NCBI GenBank assembly: GCA_944386395.1
Contig: CALXAZ010000106.1
Location: forward strand, 1 to 6,589
DNA length: 6,589 nt
Direction of reading: 5' to 3'
Source: an uncultured Clostridia bacterium
GTDB taxonomy: Bacteria; Bacillota; Clostridia; Oscillospirales; JAAYOS01
Numbering within the stretch: position 1 is the first letter of the stretch; each line of letters starts with the position of its first letter. Of this stretch, positions 1 through 6,589 are shown piece after piece. Made by a program: the position numbers and the translations under genes. The notes under the pieces are model-generated. The model ran no database searches and was not told the origin of the DNA. It saw only the letters and a program-made list of their open reading frames with translations.

Positions 1-3
1 TTA

Positions 4-32
4 AGTATGCTGTGCTTTTTCGATTCTGTCAA
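4..32 (-). promoter_or_regulatory. Possible sigma-A promoter pointing left out of the window
   Basis: A perfect -35 hexamer TTGACA (32-27), a 17-base spacer and a -10-like CATACT (9-4, four of six consensus bases including the key second A and last T) lie just after the stop of the 167-residue gene. If active, it would start a transcript a few bases beyond the left edge and give the downstream gene its own supply of RNA. No ribosome binding site or convincing gene start is visible in the 43 bases left of that stop. Confidence 0.35.
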
Positions 33-43
33 TGAAATTGAAA

Positions 44-547
44 CTAAAGGTCTTCGGATAGTAGCAAGTAGTCATCCGGTATACCATCTACATCAAGGTT
101 TCTCCCCTCTACCGTAGATACAAGGAAATTTTTGATATTTTCCATTGTTTCGAGTGGTGTATCTGCAATCAAGTCTACCAATTTTGTTATACCAAAATTT
201 GCAAATTCAATTAAAAAATCCATTTTGTTAAACTCGGATTTTTCACCGAAAGCAAGTTCAAGCCGTTCTTCTTCTGTAAGTTCCTGGGTAGTAGTCGACA
301 AAATTGCAGCCTGGAACATAAAGTCAAGTTTTCCGTTATCATTATTAACAAAAACATTACGGCCAATAGATTTCGGATCTTCCCCATTTTCTTCTAGTGC
401 TTCAATTCGTTTATCATACATAATGCCGATAGCAATAGATAGCATAAACAGCATATAGTGTGGGCGAGTTTTGAAGATTTCGGAAAGATTGTCCGCAGCT
501 TTACTCCAGGCCGTACCATGCAGAATAACATCTCTTGTTAATTCCAT
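44..547 (-). CDS. Small helical protein resembling dnd system-associated protein 4
   Basis: A complete 167-residue acidic protein starting MELTRDVILHG. The ATG overlaps the DndD-like stop by 10 bases and has a near-perfect ribosome binding site. Seen: a helix IFKTRPHYMLFMLSIAIGI (24-42) with an alternating hydrophobic pattern, a charged linker, a second helical region around LDFMFQAAIL, then FLIEFANFGITKLVDLI (about 111-127). There is no signal peptide and no clear membrane span. The order 'F-x-hydrophobic helix-(A/S)-x-(A/I)-x-G, linker, aliphatic helix, E-(F/Y)-A-N-x-G-x-x-x-L' recalls the small family annotated as dnd system-associated protein 4, which travels with phosphorothioation genes. 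I place it there from memory of the pattern, not from a search. Its position right after dndD is where dndE sits in classical operons, but I see no match to DndE. It probably acts in complex with the ATPase or helicase; the biochemical role is unknown. Confidence 0.65.
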   Translation of the reverse strand: MELTRDVILHGTAWSKAADNLSEIFKTRPHYMLFMLSIAIGIMYDKRIEALEENGEDPKSIGRNVFVNNDNGKLDFMFQAAILSTTTQELTEEERLELAFGEKSEFNKMDFLIEFANFGITKLVDLIADTPLETMENIKNFLVSTVEGRNLDVDGIPDDYLLLSEDL

Positions 548-2496
548 AAATGGCCCTCCTCAATTCTAGCAATATTCTTCTCATCGTTGCTGACAATTGT
601 CCAGACTCGTCCAATGGTATCTGTCGGGAATACACTATGCAGATCATCCTTTGAAAAAAGTATGACCTGTGGAGCAAAAGTTGGTAGCATATTAACCACA
701 TTTTGACGTTGATCTGGGTCTAATTTAGAGAATGGGCCATCCAAAACCAAAGGGTATTCTTTTGCTTTAAGACATTCTTCACTGAGAAGCATTTTCAAGA
801 TTCCACCAATATAAGCAAAAGAGACAACTGCAAACTGACCTTCGGACTTTGATTCGTCATTAAAACTATCTGTAATGCGGACTGCAAACTCTGGGCTTAC
901 CGCCACTTTCCGCCGACTCGTCAGCATGTTATCAATAAGTGTCTGGATATTTTCCTCAAGTTTTTGACTATATGTAAGTGATTCCTGATCCAATCTCTGG
1001 CGGAAATATTGCGCCACTTGCTCCATAATTGCAATCTTGTGAGCAACTTTGGTACCTGCCTCACTTTCTTTTGTGAGTCTGTCAAATTCTTGCATCTGGC
1101 GCTTGAGATAAATATCAAACTTTTTCCGGTCAGTGCTTTTTGATCTGATTTCTTCTTCCAGAGATGCAATATCTTCCTCTGCCTGTTGGCGAGTAATAAT
1201 GAGAGTTTCAATGTCGGGGCTCTTCTTTTCTGCTTCATCCAATTCACGGATCTGCCGGTCACATTCTGAAGCCTGTTCGTTATTATCTAGTACTTGAACA
1301 ATATAATCTTCAATGTGGGAAGGATCATACCCCTTGCCCCAGTTGCGCGCTGTTTGAGAAAACTCATTATACATGCTCGAATACGATTTTGGCGGCAGCA
1401 TATCAAGATACTTCCGAATATGTTCTTTTTGTTCCTGGCAAAGTGGCCTTCCACAAACACATTCTGTCGTCCCACTTGCCAGCAAGTGGGCAATTAGTCT
1501 TTTTGATATACCGGCAGGAAGTTTATTTTTACCAACTTCAAGACTAATTTTCCTTTTCGCATCTTCAACCGCCTTGGAAATAAGCAAACGCGGAAACATA
1601 TCAAGTACAGAATCTCCAAATGCCGCTTGCGCTCCAGCGGCGTTCCGTAGGAACACATCTCTTTGGTTTTTTAAAGACTTGCGCTGCTTTTCATACTCCG
1701 CCTTAGATTTATGACTGCCAATTTGCTCTGATACTTGCCGTGCTACTTCTTGCAATTCACCCTTCTTCTTTTCGGCCGTTTTAAGATCAATATCAATTTT
1801 ATCGAGTTTTGCCATTGCGGACTCAATATTTGTTTTTATTGCTGCAATCTGTCCTCCACTAGCAATAGTACCCTTGCTTAAGTACAATTTTCCAATTACC
1901 GTCGTTTTCAGGTCCGTTCGGCCCAAGTCATTAATTGCAGATTCCAAAATATCAAGATCAAACATAGAATAAAGTGCTTTGCGAAGTTTTACAGCAGAGT
2001 CTCTGCCTTTTACACGCAGATCAGCAATCATGCTTTCACCATCAAAGAAGAAATAGTCAGACAAACCAGAAGGAAGTAATTTTTCAATTGTTTCCTTTGG
2101 TTTATCCAATCTGCGCCAGTTGTTATCTTCATCCATCATGCTGACCGAGAAATCATCTGCAATTTTTTCTGATTCACTTAGTCCTTTTTTATAGGTATAT
2201 GTACGGCGAACAGAGTACTGCTTGCCATCATGTTCAAAATCAATGCACCCAAATACATCAAATAAACTTCCAATGGGTAGATCATTTTCATATTGAAGAT
2301 TATACAGACGATCCGTGGTCGTTTTATTAAAATGGACACGGCCATAAAATACCCACTGAAAAAGTTGATGCAAGGTTGTTTTTCCGTCACCATTTTTTCC
2401 GTAAACAATAGTTACTTTTCCGTCCGTTGAGCAGCGAATTTCACCACGGTCTTTAAAATTACGAAAATTTTCGTACTCAATCTTACTTATCTTCAT
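538..2496 (-). CDS. dndD-like: DndD-like SMC/Rad50-type ATPase
   Basis: A 652-residue protein. ATG at 2496 is preferred over 2520 because MKISKIEYENFRNF is the typical N-terminus of DndD/RecF/Rad50-like ATPases. Seen (numbered from this start): Walker A GKNGDGKT (33-40), FFFDGE (149-154), which is characteristic of DndD-type proteins, coiled-coil-prone stretches about 215-285 and 405-490, a cysteine cluster CVCGRPLC (346-353) between them like a zinc hook, an ABC-signature-like region SEGQFAVVSFAYIGG (551-565), Walker B LVLDGP (583-588) and D-loop SKLD (590-593). The length equals the usual DndD size of about 650-660. In known Dnd systems DndD is an ATPase/nicking partner needed for phosphorothioate modification; related ATPases also serve in restriction. 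Here it lies between helicase and small-protein genes rather than visibly beside dndC/dndE, so its exact role is inferred. Odd point: Gly follows the Walker B Asp where Rad50 has catalytic Glu. Confidence 0.87.
   Translation of the reverse strand: MKISKIEYENFRNFKDRGEIRCSTDGKVTIVYGKNGDGKTTLHQLFQWVFYGRVHFNKTTTDRLYNLQYENDLPIGSLFDVFGCIDFEHDGKQYSVRRTYTYKKGLSESEKIADDFSVSMMDEDNNWRRLDKPKETIEKLLPSGLSDYFFFDGESMIADLRVKGRDSAVKLRKALYSMFDLDILESAINDLGRTDLKTTVIGKLYLSKGTIASGGQIAAIKTNIESAMAKLDKIDIDLKTAEKKKGELQEVARQVSEQIGSHKSKAEYEKQRKSLKNQRDVFLRNAAGAQAAFGDSVLDMFPRLLISKAVEDAKRKISLEVGKNKLPAGISKRLIAHLLASGTTECVCGRPLCQEQKEHIRKYLDMLPPKSYSSMYNEFSQTARNWGKGYDPSHIEDYIVQVLDNNEQASECDRQIRELDEAEKKSPDIETLIITRQQAEEDIASLEEEIRSKSTDRKKFDIYLKRQMQEFDRLTKESEAGTKVAHKIAIMEQVAQYFRQRLDQESLTYSQKLEENIQTLIDNMLTSRRKVAVSPEFAVRITDSFNDESKSEGQFAVVSFAYIGGILKMLLSEECLKAKEYPLVLDGPFSKLDPDQRQNVVNMLPTFAPQVILFSKDDLHSVFPTDTIGRVWTIVSNDEKNIARIEEGHLWN
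555..560 (-). promoter_or_regulatory. Ribosome binding site of the 167-residue gene
   Basis: AGGAGG within the last codons of the DndD-like gene, 7 bases before the ATG at 547. It confirms the start and the coupled 10-base overlap. Confidence 0.85.
1471..1490. repeat. Perfect 9-bp inverted repeat inside the DndD-like gene
   Basis: CCCACTTGC, a 2-base CA centre, then GCAAGTGGG form a perfect inverted repeat in the coding sequence for HLLASG, about 7 codons upstream of the cysteine-cluster codons. No T-tract follows on either strand, so it is not an intrinsic terminator. It may be a chance product of the codons used. Confidence 0.5.
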
Positions 2497-2644
2497 TTGA
2501 CGATACACGCTCCAATTCATCCAGAATTGCTTTCACTGCATCTCCTTTGTTGGGGGTTGTAGACGCTAATCTATTCGAGGCAATTTGACGTTCCTTTTGT
2601 TCAACAAAATCAATCATATGTTTAATGATTTCCTGATCATTCAT
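2483..2644 (-). CDS. Small hypothetical protein (53 aa) between helicase and DndD-like ATPase genes
   Basis: A 53-residue frame, MNDQEIIKHMIDFVEQ to ERVSSNEDK, fills the space between two recognisable genes. It starts inside the helicase stop region (8-base overlap) and ends 14 bases inside the ATPase gene, and is preceded by GGAGG at a good distance. The protein is charged: an amphipathic helix (about 2-20), a small polar stretch ASTTPNKGD (27-35), then a second helix rich in Leu and Glu (36-47). There is no signal peptide, membrane segment or cysteine. I do not recognise a family. Its place in the operon suggests a small adaptor or regulator of the helicase or the DndD-like ATPase, or a leader peptide whose translation is coupled to the ATPase gene. 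Without this gene the ATPase would follow a gap of about 140 bases in an otherwise overlapping operon. Confidence 0.72.
   Translation of the reverse strand: MNDQEIIKHMIDFVEQKERQIASNRLASTTPNKGDAVKAILDELERVSSNEDK
2510..2513 (-). promoter_or_regulatory. Weak, distant ribosome binding site of the DndD-like gene
   Basis: GGAG lies 13 bases before the preferred ATG at 2496, which is longer than usual, and overlaps the other possible ATG at 2520. No better site exists for either start. Ribosomes finishing the 53-residue gene, which stops 14 bases into this one, probably supply initiation. Confidence 0.4.
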
Positions 2645-4688
2645 CAACAGTTACCTCCATGTCATCATAATCGTAAACATCAATATCCTCTATTGATAAA
2701 TCATATTCTGTCAACTGACTCTGCAATTCTGGTTCTATATCAGCCCAGTTTTGAGCAAGTCGTGCGTATTCATGGAAACGACGAAACTCAATTTTTGCCC
2801 ATCCCTGCAGATCATGATTTGGAAGGACAATGACATCGTAGATATTGGCATAGCTTTTGTTGTAGTATTTTCTTAAAATACGGCCACGGCGCTGTACAAA
2901 TTCGCGATAATCATCGTTGCTTGATAAAATCAGCGCACTTTTAATAGACGGGATGTTAATACCTTCATCAAGACAACGGATCGCAGCCATTGCAGAAATT
3001 TCTCCCTTGTTAAATGCATCAACCAGCTCCATTCGAACTGCCATATTCTCTGATGCTGTAAATTGGCTTGATTTAAACCCATGAGCAGTCAGTACTCGCT
3101 TTATTGATTGAATATGTCGGAGTTCCTCTCCAGTATTGTTGTCAAACAGCCGACCATCTCCGCAATATACAACAAAATGGTCTCGTTCAGTAATCCTGTT
3201 TATGATTTCATCTATATGTGCCTGTTTACCTTCTGCCATAGATATTATACGAAGACGATTTCGAAGAGATTTTACCAACAAGTCTGGATTAATACATCGG
3301 TTATTTTTGAAACAGGAAAGAATCTTTTGGGTGTAATACTTAAACTGTTTTTCTTCGTCCTCTGTGGCATGAACATACATTGGGTAATAATTATACGGCA
3401 CAAGGAACCCTCGCTCCAACGCAACTTCAATTGGAAGATTAAAAACCTGGCCTCCAAAGAAATTCATAAGTTCTTTGCCTTTTTGGGCAGAAGTTCCGCT
3501 ATACGGAGTGGCGCTAAGGCCAAGCATATATTTGAATTCGTCCTTTAATTCCTCTGGATGGTCTGTAAATCGATGTGCCTCATCAACAATTAGCAATTTG
3601 TCCTCTTTTGACTTATGGAGCGTGGCCATAAATCGCCCCATTTTAAAAGAGGCAATTGTGCTGATGATAATAATTTGATTATCCGGATTATATTTTTTAC
3701 GAATGATCTCTTGATTAATTTGCTGCTCCCATTGTGGATTCTCTGACGAAACCAAAATTAATTTTGCCTTGGGGAATGTTTTAACTACATCCTCTGCCCA
3801 TTGCCGCACTAGATGTTTGTAGGGGGCACAAATTACAATCATGGCTGAATGTGTTTCTAACAATTTCTTGGCCGAGAAAATAGCAGTCCATGTTTTACCT
3901 GTGCCTGTTGCCATAACATAAAAGCCGTGATAGTGGTTATCAACCCACGCATGGATGGCTTCTTCCTGATAATCTCGTAATTGAACAGGGGCCGCATTTG
4001 GTGAATTTGAACTTGATTTTTTTCTTTCAAGGACTGTTAGTAAGTTAGCTTTTGCTGATTCTTTATATGAATACACTTTAACAAATGGATTTGTTCCATT
4101 CCAAAGATGTTTAAATTCACTTTGCTCATCTTCGATGCTTTCAATGTCAGAAACGACCCAACTTTTCACTATGCGAATTTTTTCATAATTTGTTTGATAC
4201 CCACTAAGTGAAGAATTTGCAGATCCATAAAATATCACTACATTGCCTTCAAAATCCTTTAGAATACCTAACTTGTCGTGGTAAATACCAGCGGTATCTG
4301 TGACTGCAATTCGAATATCAAGCGTATCCTGAGCAATTAAATCGACGAGCACTTGCAATCTAACTTCATCAAGTGCTTCAATTTCAGTTAAAAAGTCTCT
4401 GTCAAAGGCGTTCCTCGCAATTTCTTCTTTTTTTGCATAACCAAGAGAGATCGCTTGAATGTCCTCCTCATTTAAGTGCGGACTAGCAATGAGTTGGATT
4501 TTCCCATTATTTCTCGCTAAGGTTACTACTCCATCAAGAATAGGTTCCAATACACTTGAAGAGAAAAAACCGACACTCCTTTGATAAAGTATAGATTGCT
4601 TTAACGCAGGCACTAGAAAAGAAGTTGCAATATTCTCATCACCACAACTTATGTAACTTCTCTTTATTTCTAAATCTTTTAATCCCAT
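2637..4688 (-). CDS. PLD-nuclease/DEAH helicase fusion, Dnd-type restriction enzyme family
   Basis: A complete 683-residue protein with two parts. Residues 1-200 are a phospholipase-D-like domain: RSVGFFSSS near 37-45, and one HKD-type motif with H137 and K139 followed by GSANSS at 155-160. One HKD motif per chain usually means a nuclease dimer. Residues 235-630 are a superfamily 2 helicase: Q-like LRDYQ (237-241), Walker A ATGTGKT (260-266), DEAH (369-372), SAT (392-394), motif V around CLDEGINIP (572-580) and motif VI QRRGRILRK (599-607). The order, length and N-terminal wording (KDLEIKRSYIS, then SVGFFSSS) match what I know of the TIGR04095 family, annotated as DNA phosphorothioation system restriction enzyme. 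Expected role: ATP-driven DNA translocation with cleavage of foreign DNA in the cytoplasm. All catalytic motifs look intact. The start is set by GGAGG 7 bases upstream. The acidic C-terminus (about 656-683) overlaps the next small gene by 8 bases. Domains are sure; the Dnd link comes from family memory and context. Confidence 0.9.
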   Translation of the reverse strand: MGLKDLEIKRSYISCGDENIATSFLVPALKQSILYQRSVGFFSSSVLEPILDGVVTLARNNGKIQLIASPHLNEEDIQAISLGYAKKEEIARNAFDRDFLTEIEALDEVRLQVLVDLIAQDTLDIRIAVTDTAGIYHDKLGILKDFEGNVVIFYGSANSSLSGYQTNYEKIRIVKSWVVSDIESIEDEQSEFKHLWNGTNPFVKVYSYKESAKANLLTVLERKKSSSNSPNAAPVQLRDYQEEAIHAWVDNHYHGFYVMATGTGKTWTAIFSAKKLLETHSAMIVICAPYKHLVRQWAEDVVKTFPKAKLILVSSENPQWEQQINQEIIRKKYNPDNQIIIISTIASFKMGRFMATLHKSKEDKLLIVDEAHRFTDHPEELKDEFKYMLGLSATPYSGTSAQKGKELMNFFGGQVFNLPIEVALERGFLVPYNYYPMYVHATEDEEKQFKYYTQKILSCFKNNRCINPDLLVKSLRNRLRIISMAEGKQAHIDEIINRITERDHFVVYCGDGRLFDNNTGEELRHIQSIKRVLTAHGFKSSQFTASENMAVRMELVDAFNKGEISAMAAIRCLDEGINIPSIKSALILSSNDDYREFVQRRGRILRKYYNKSYANIYDVIVLPNHDLQGWAKIEFRRFHEYARLAQNWADIEPELQSQLTEYDLSIEDIDVYDYDDMEVTVDE
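2654..2658 (-). promoter_or_regulatory. Ribosome binding site of the 53-residue gene
   Basis: GGAGG inside the 3' end of the helicase gene, 9 bases before the ATG at 2644. This strong site is the main reason to accept the short gene. Confidence 0.75.
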
Positions 4689-6589
4689 AAGTCGTCCTCC
4701 AATAGATTGTTCCCAATCATCTTGGTTAGAATGTCGTCAATCTGGTCTAAATCATCAGGTGCAATAATTGAGATGTCATCTGGTTGTTTGAAATCTTTAT
4801 ATGCATCCGTGAAATTTGAGACATCCAGTTGTCCTTTCGGTGCAACGAGAGGAATAGAAAAACGAAATTGATTAGAGGATGGTGCAACTGAAACTTGTGT
4901 ACCCCATTTATTTAAAACGCTATACACCAGCCATTCTGTCCATGGAACATTTATAATTGGAAAGGACGCCCAACAGGTTAACTCTCTAATTGGCATAGTT
5001 GTCCTGGCCTCATCAGCAATTACTTTTTCCAAGTTGACGGCTATCGATTCAGTTATACCGATTTTTTCAATACTCTGCACATTAGTTCCATTAACAATTA
5101 AAAACTTGTCATTACACGAATTTACATATTCAAGTTGAGACTGAATATTAAAATGATTCTCTTTCGTGAAATCACTGATATCGTCGAAAGAAAACTCGTC
5201 TAAACTATATAACATATCGTGCAGTCGCTCGGCGGGTCGGCCAATTTCAACTCCGGACATGGCTATATATGGCCTTGAAAATTGATAACTATCCCTAAAC
5301 AGATATTCCAATACGCTAAAGGCACTGAATGGATATAGTGCTGCATTGCGAGTGAGAATCTCTGGTTTTTCACGATTAATAATCTCATAAAAATCTTTTA
5401 TGTGGTGAGCAACACCGTCGGCACAAATCCGCTGCACAACCTTGTCCAAATATCTTTCCTCTTCTGGTGCTATCTGAAGTTTGCTGGTGTGCAGATACTC
5501 TCCAAAGTAGTTTAACACACTAGGGTTACTTACGGAAAAATTCACTACGATATCAGAAATACCCGGAAATTTCTCCTGAATCTGTTTTTTACTAACAGGA
5601 TAGCGGGATTGTTGAATAAAATTAACGACGCTTGAGTAGATGGATGTTTCTCCTCCATTTTTTGAAACATAATCTCTGGTAAAAACAAGTTTATCGCCGT
5701 ATAATTCATGCAGTATACCCTGCAAAAAATACTTGTTATCAACACCCTCTTCACGCAAATTAGTCTCAAATACGCTATAAAGCGTATTCATAAGAAATAT
5801 CTCATTGTCGCTAGTAACAATATAGTTATATATTTTATCAGCCAATGCCTGAGGAATATATTGTTTCTGCTTAAGTCTGTAGATCCCCCTGCCACAAAGA
5901 ATACATATCCCCGCAATTCTTGCAGTAAGGGCGCGATCATTATCTGGAAGGTTTACATCGCCGTAAGTGTCTTTGACAAGTTCACGGAAATGATTGATTT
6001 CCACCGGATCATACGCCTTGATTCCATCGGGATAGTGATCCCGAAGGATTGTAGTATAAATTGCAGCTAACGATAGCCGATTTCGATGATATACTTCCCC
6101 TGTCAGTTTATATGTCTCCGCTATCGCCATCTCGACCATAGTACCTGGAAGATCATTTTCCTCTTCTGCTGTTTCCAAATAATTGGAAAGTTTTTTCCTA
6201 GGAAATATCTCAGGCAAAGTTTCTATGTATGCATATACGCGATTTCGTAAAGAATCGTCGCCAACAATGAAAACATCCAACTGATCATCGTATATATATG
6301 TACCTCTTTTGTAAGTTCGAAGCAAAAATAGCAACTCCGTGCTATAGTCACCACTGTATCGTTCTATATCGGCTGGTGTAATTATTGAGGCACCATTTTT
6401 TTCGGCTGATATTTTTGCAATCAATTTGATACGGCTCTGGTAGCGTGCAAAAATACGTAAAGCTTTAGATTCCAACTGACGCACACGCTCTCGAGTAATA
6501 TGAAGTTTATTTCCGCATTTTTCTAGCGTAAACTTTCTGGCCCGCATTTCAATAATAGTCAACAACTTTTTTTGTTCCGCAATTGCATT
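4679..6589 (-). CDS. Sigma-70 region-4-like HTH protein with long helical C-terminal part (5' end cut by window edge)
   Basis: A 636-residue reading frame runs open to the right edge, so the start lies outside the window. In-window candidates (TTG at 6565, ATG at 6547) have no Shine-Dalgarno site and would cut into the helix before the HTH. Seen: visible residues about 12-47 match sigma-70 region 4, with a leading helix, FTLEKCGNKLHITRERVRQL and a KALRIF ending; in sigma factors the TRERVRQ helix is the DNA recognition helix. The remaining ~590 residues have no enzyme motif I recognise. They look like successive helical, perhaps winged-helix, modules (about 175-265, 270-320, 325-385, 390-440). 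No sigma region 2 is visible, so it is unlikely to be a normal sigma factor. It overlaps the helicase gene by 10 bases and heads the visible operon. Inferred role: DNA-binding subunit or regulator of the defence operon. The HTH call is firm; the role is open. Confidence 0.8.
   Translation of the reverse strand, partial: NAIAEQKKLLTIIEMRARKFTLEKCGNKLHITRERVRQLESKALRIFARYQSRIKLIAKISAEKNGASIITPADIERYSGDYSTELLFLLRTYKRGTYIYDDQLDVFIVGDDSLRNRVYAYIETLPEIFPRKKLSNYLETAEEENDLPGTMVEMAIAETYKLTGEVYHRNRLSLAAIYTTILRDHYPDGIKAYDPVEINHFRELVKDTYGDVNLPDNDRALTARIAGICILCGRGIYRLKQKQYIPQALADKIYNYIVTSDNEIFLMNTLYSVFETNLREEGVDNKYFLQGILHELYGDKLVFTRDYVSKNGGETSIYSSVVNFIQQSRYPVSKKQIQEKFPGISDIVVNFSVSNPSVLNYFGEYLHTSKLQIAPEEERYLDKVVQRICADGVAHHIKDFYEIINREKPEILTRNAALYPFSAFSVLEYLFRDSYQFSRPYIAMSGVEIGRPAERLHDMLYSLDEFSFDDISDFTKENHFNIQSQLEYVNSCNDKFLIVNGTNVQSIEKIGITESIAVNLEKVIADEARTTMPIRELTCWASFPIINVPWTEWLVYSVLNKWGTQVSVAPSSNQFRFSIPLVAPKGQLDVSNFTDAYKDFKQPDDISIIAPDDLDQIDDILTKMIGNNLLEDDLWD
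4696..4700 (-). promoter_or_regulatory. Ribosome binding site of the PLD-helicase gene
   Basis: GGAGG lies inside the last codons of the upstream sigma-like gene, 7 bases before the ATG at 4688. It supports this start and implies coupled translation across the 10-base overlap. Confidence 0.85.

Noticed and set aside
1..32. TTG at 32 as the start of another gene (MTESKKHS...)
   Set aside because: It has no Shine-Dalgarno site and only about 10 codons are visible; the same bases fit a -35 box better.
1..87. Short minus-strand frame from ATG at 87 ending in TAA exactly at position 1, possibly a frameshifted tail of the 167-residue gene
   Set aside because: Only 28 codons, mostly overlapping the well-supported gene in another frame, with no ribosome site; the match to the window edge may be coincidence.
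132..458. 108-residue serine-rich plus-strand frame opposite the 167-residue gene
   Set aside because: Its serine-rich, low-complexity content reflects the complement of Glu/Leu codons on the real strand.
2494..2520. ATG at 2520 as the start of the DndD-like gene, adding MNWSVYRQ
   Set aside because: It has no ribosome site at a usable distance, and the family N-terminus begins at MKISKIEYENF (ATG at 2496).
3108..3548. 146-residue plus-strand open frame opposite the helicase gene
   Set aside because: It is fully antisense to conserved helicase motifs, has no ribosome binding site and its translation shows no recognisable domain.
5708..6070. 120-residue plus-strand open frame opposite the sigma-like gene
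   Set aside because: Antisense to a long continuous gene, with no start signal and a composition typical of a shadow frame.
6173..6190. Inverted repeat TTCCAA-ATAA-TTGGAA inside the sigma-like gene
   Set aside because: Only six pairs, AT-rich, within a coding region and without a T-tract; expected by chance in a window this size.
6545..6565. TTG at 6565 or ATG at 6547 as the true start of the sigma-like protein
   Set aside because: The frame stays open to the window edge, no ribosome binding site precedes either codon, and the HTH domain needs the residues upstream.

Overview
The window is a compact block of five genes. All are on the minus strand, so they read right to left, and each overlaps the next by 8-14 bases. 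The DNA is AT-rich. Three of the four in-window gene starts have a strong GGAGG-type Shine-Dalgarno site 7-9 bases upstream. Both traits fit a low-GC Gram-positive bacterium (Bacillota, probably Clostridia), but nothing in the window fixes the species. There are no rRNA, tRNA, CRISPR, transposase or phage structural genes, and no non-coding stretch longer than about 45 bases.

Layout in transcription order. (1) 6589-4679: the 3' part of a large protein with an RNA polymerase sigma region-4-like helix-turn-helix followed by a long all-helical tail; its start lies outside the window. (2) 4688-2637: a 683-residue fusion of a phospholipase-D-type nuclease domain with a DEAH superfamily 2 helicase, of the kind annotated as 'DNA phosphorothioation system restriction enzyme'. 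(3) 2644-2483: a 53-residue gene that is easy to overlook, with its own good ribosome binding site. (4) 2496-538: a 652-residue DndD-like SMC/Rad50-type ATPase with Walker A, FFFDGE, a cysteine cluster between coiled coils, and a Walker B region. (5) 547-44: a 167-residue acidic helical protein that recalls the small 'dnd system-associated protein 4' family. A sigma-A-like promoter motif sits after gene 5 at the very edge of the window and points out of it.

The combined reading is a DNA-targeting defence operon of the Dnd/phosphorothioation type or a relative of it. The helicase-nuclease would be the restriction effector, the DndD-like ATPase a DNA-end or conformation-sensing partner, the two small proteins accessory subunits, and the sigma-like protein a DNA-binding specificity subunit or regulator. 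The sulfur-handling genes (dndA cysteine desulfurase, dndC PAPS-reductase-like) and dndB/dndE are not in the window. They may lie just outside it, or this may be a modification-independent variant; the sequence shown cannot settle this.
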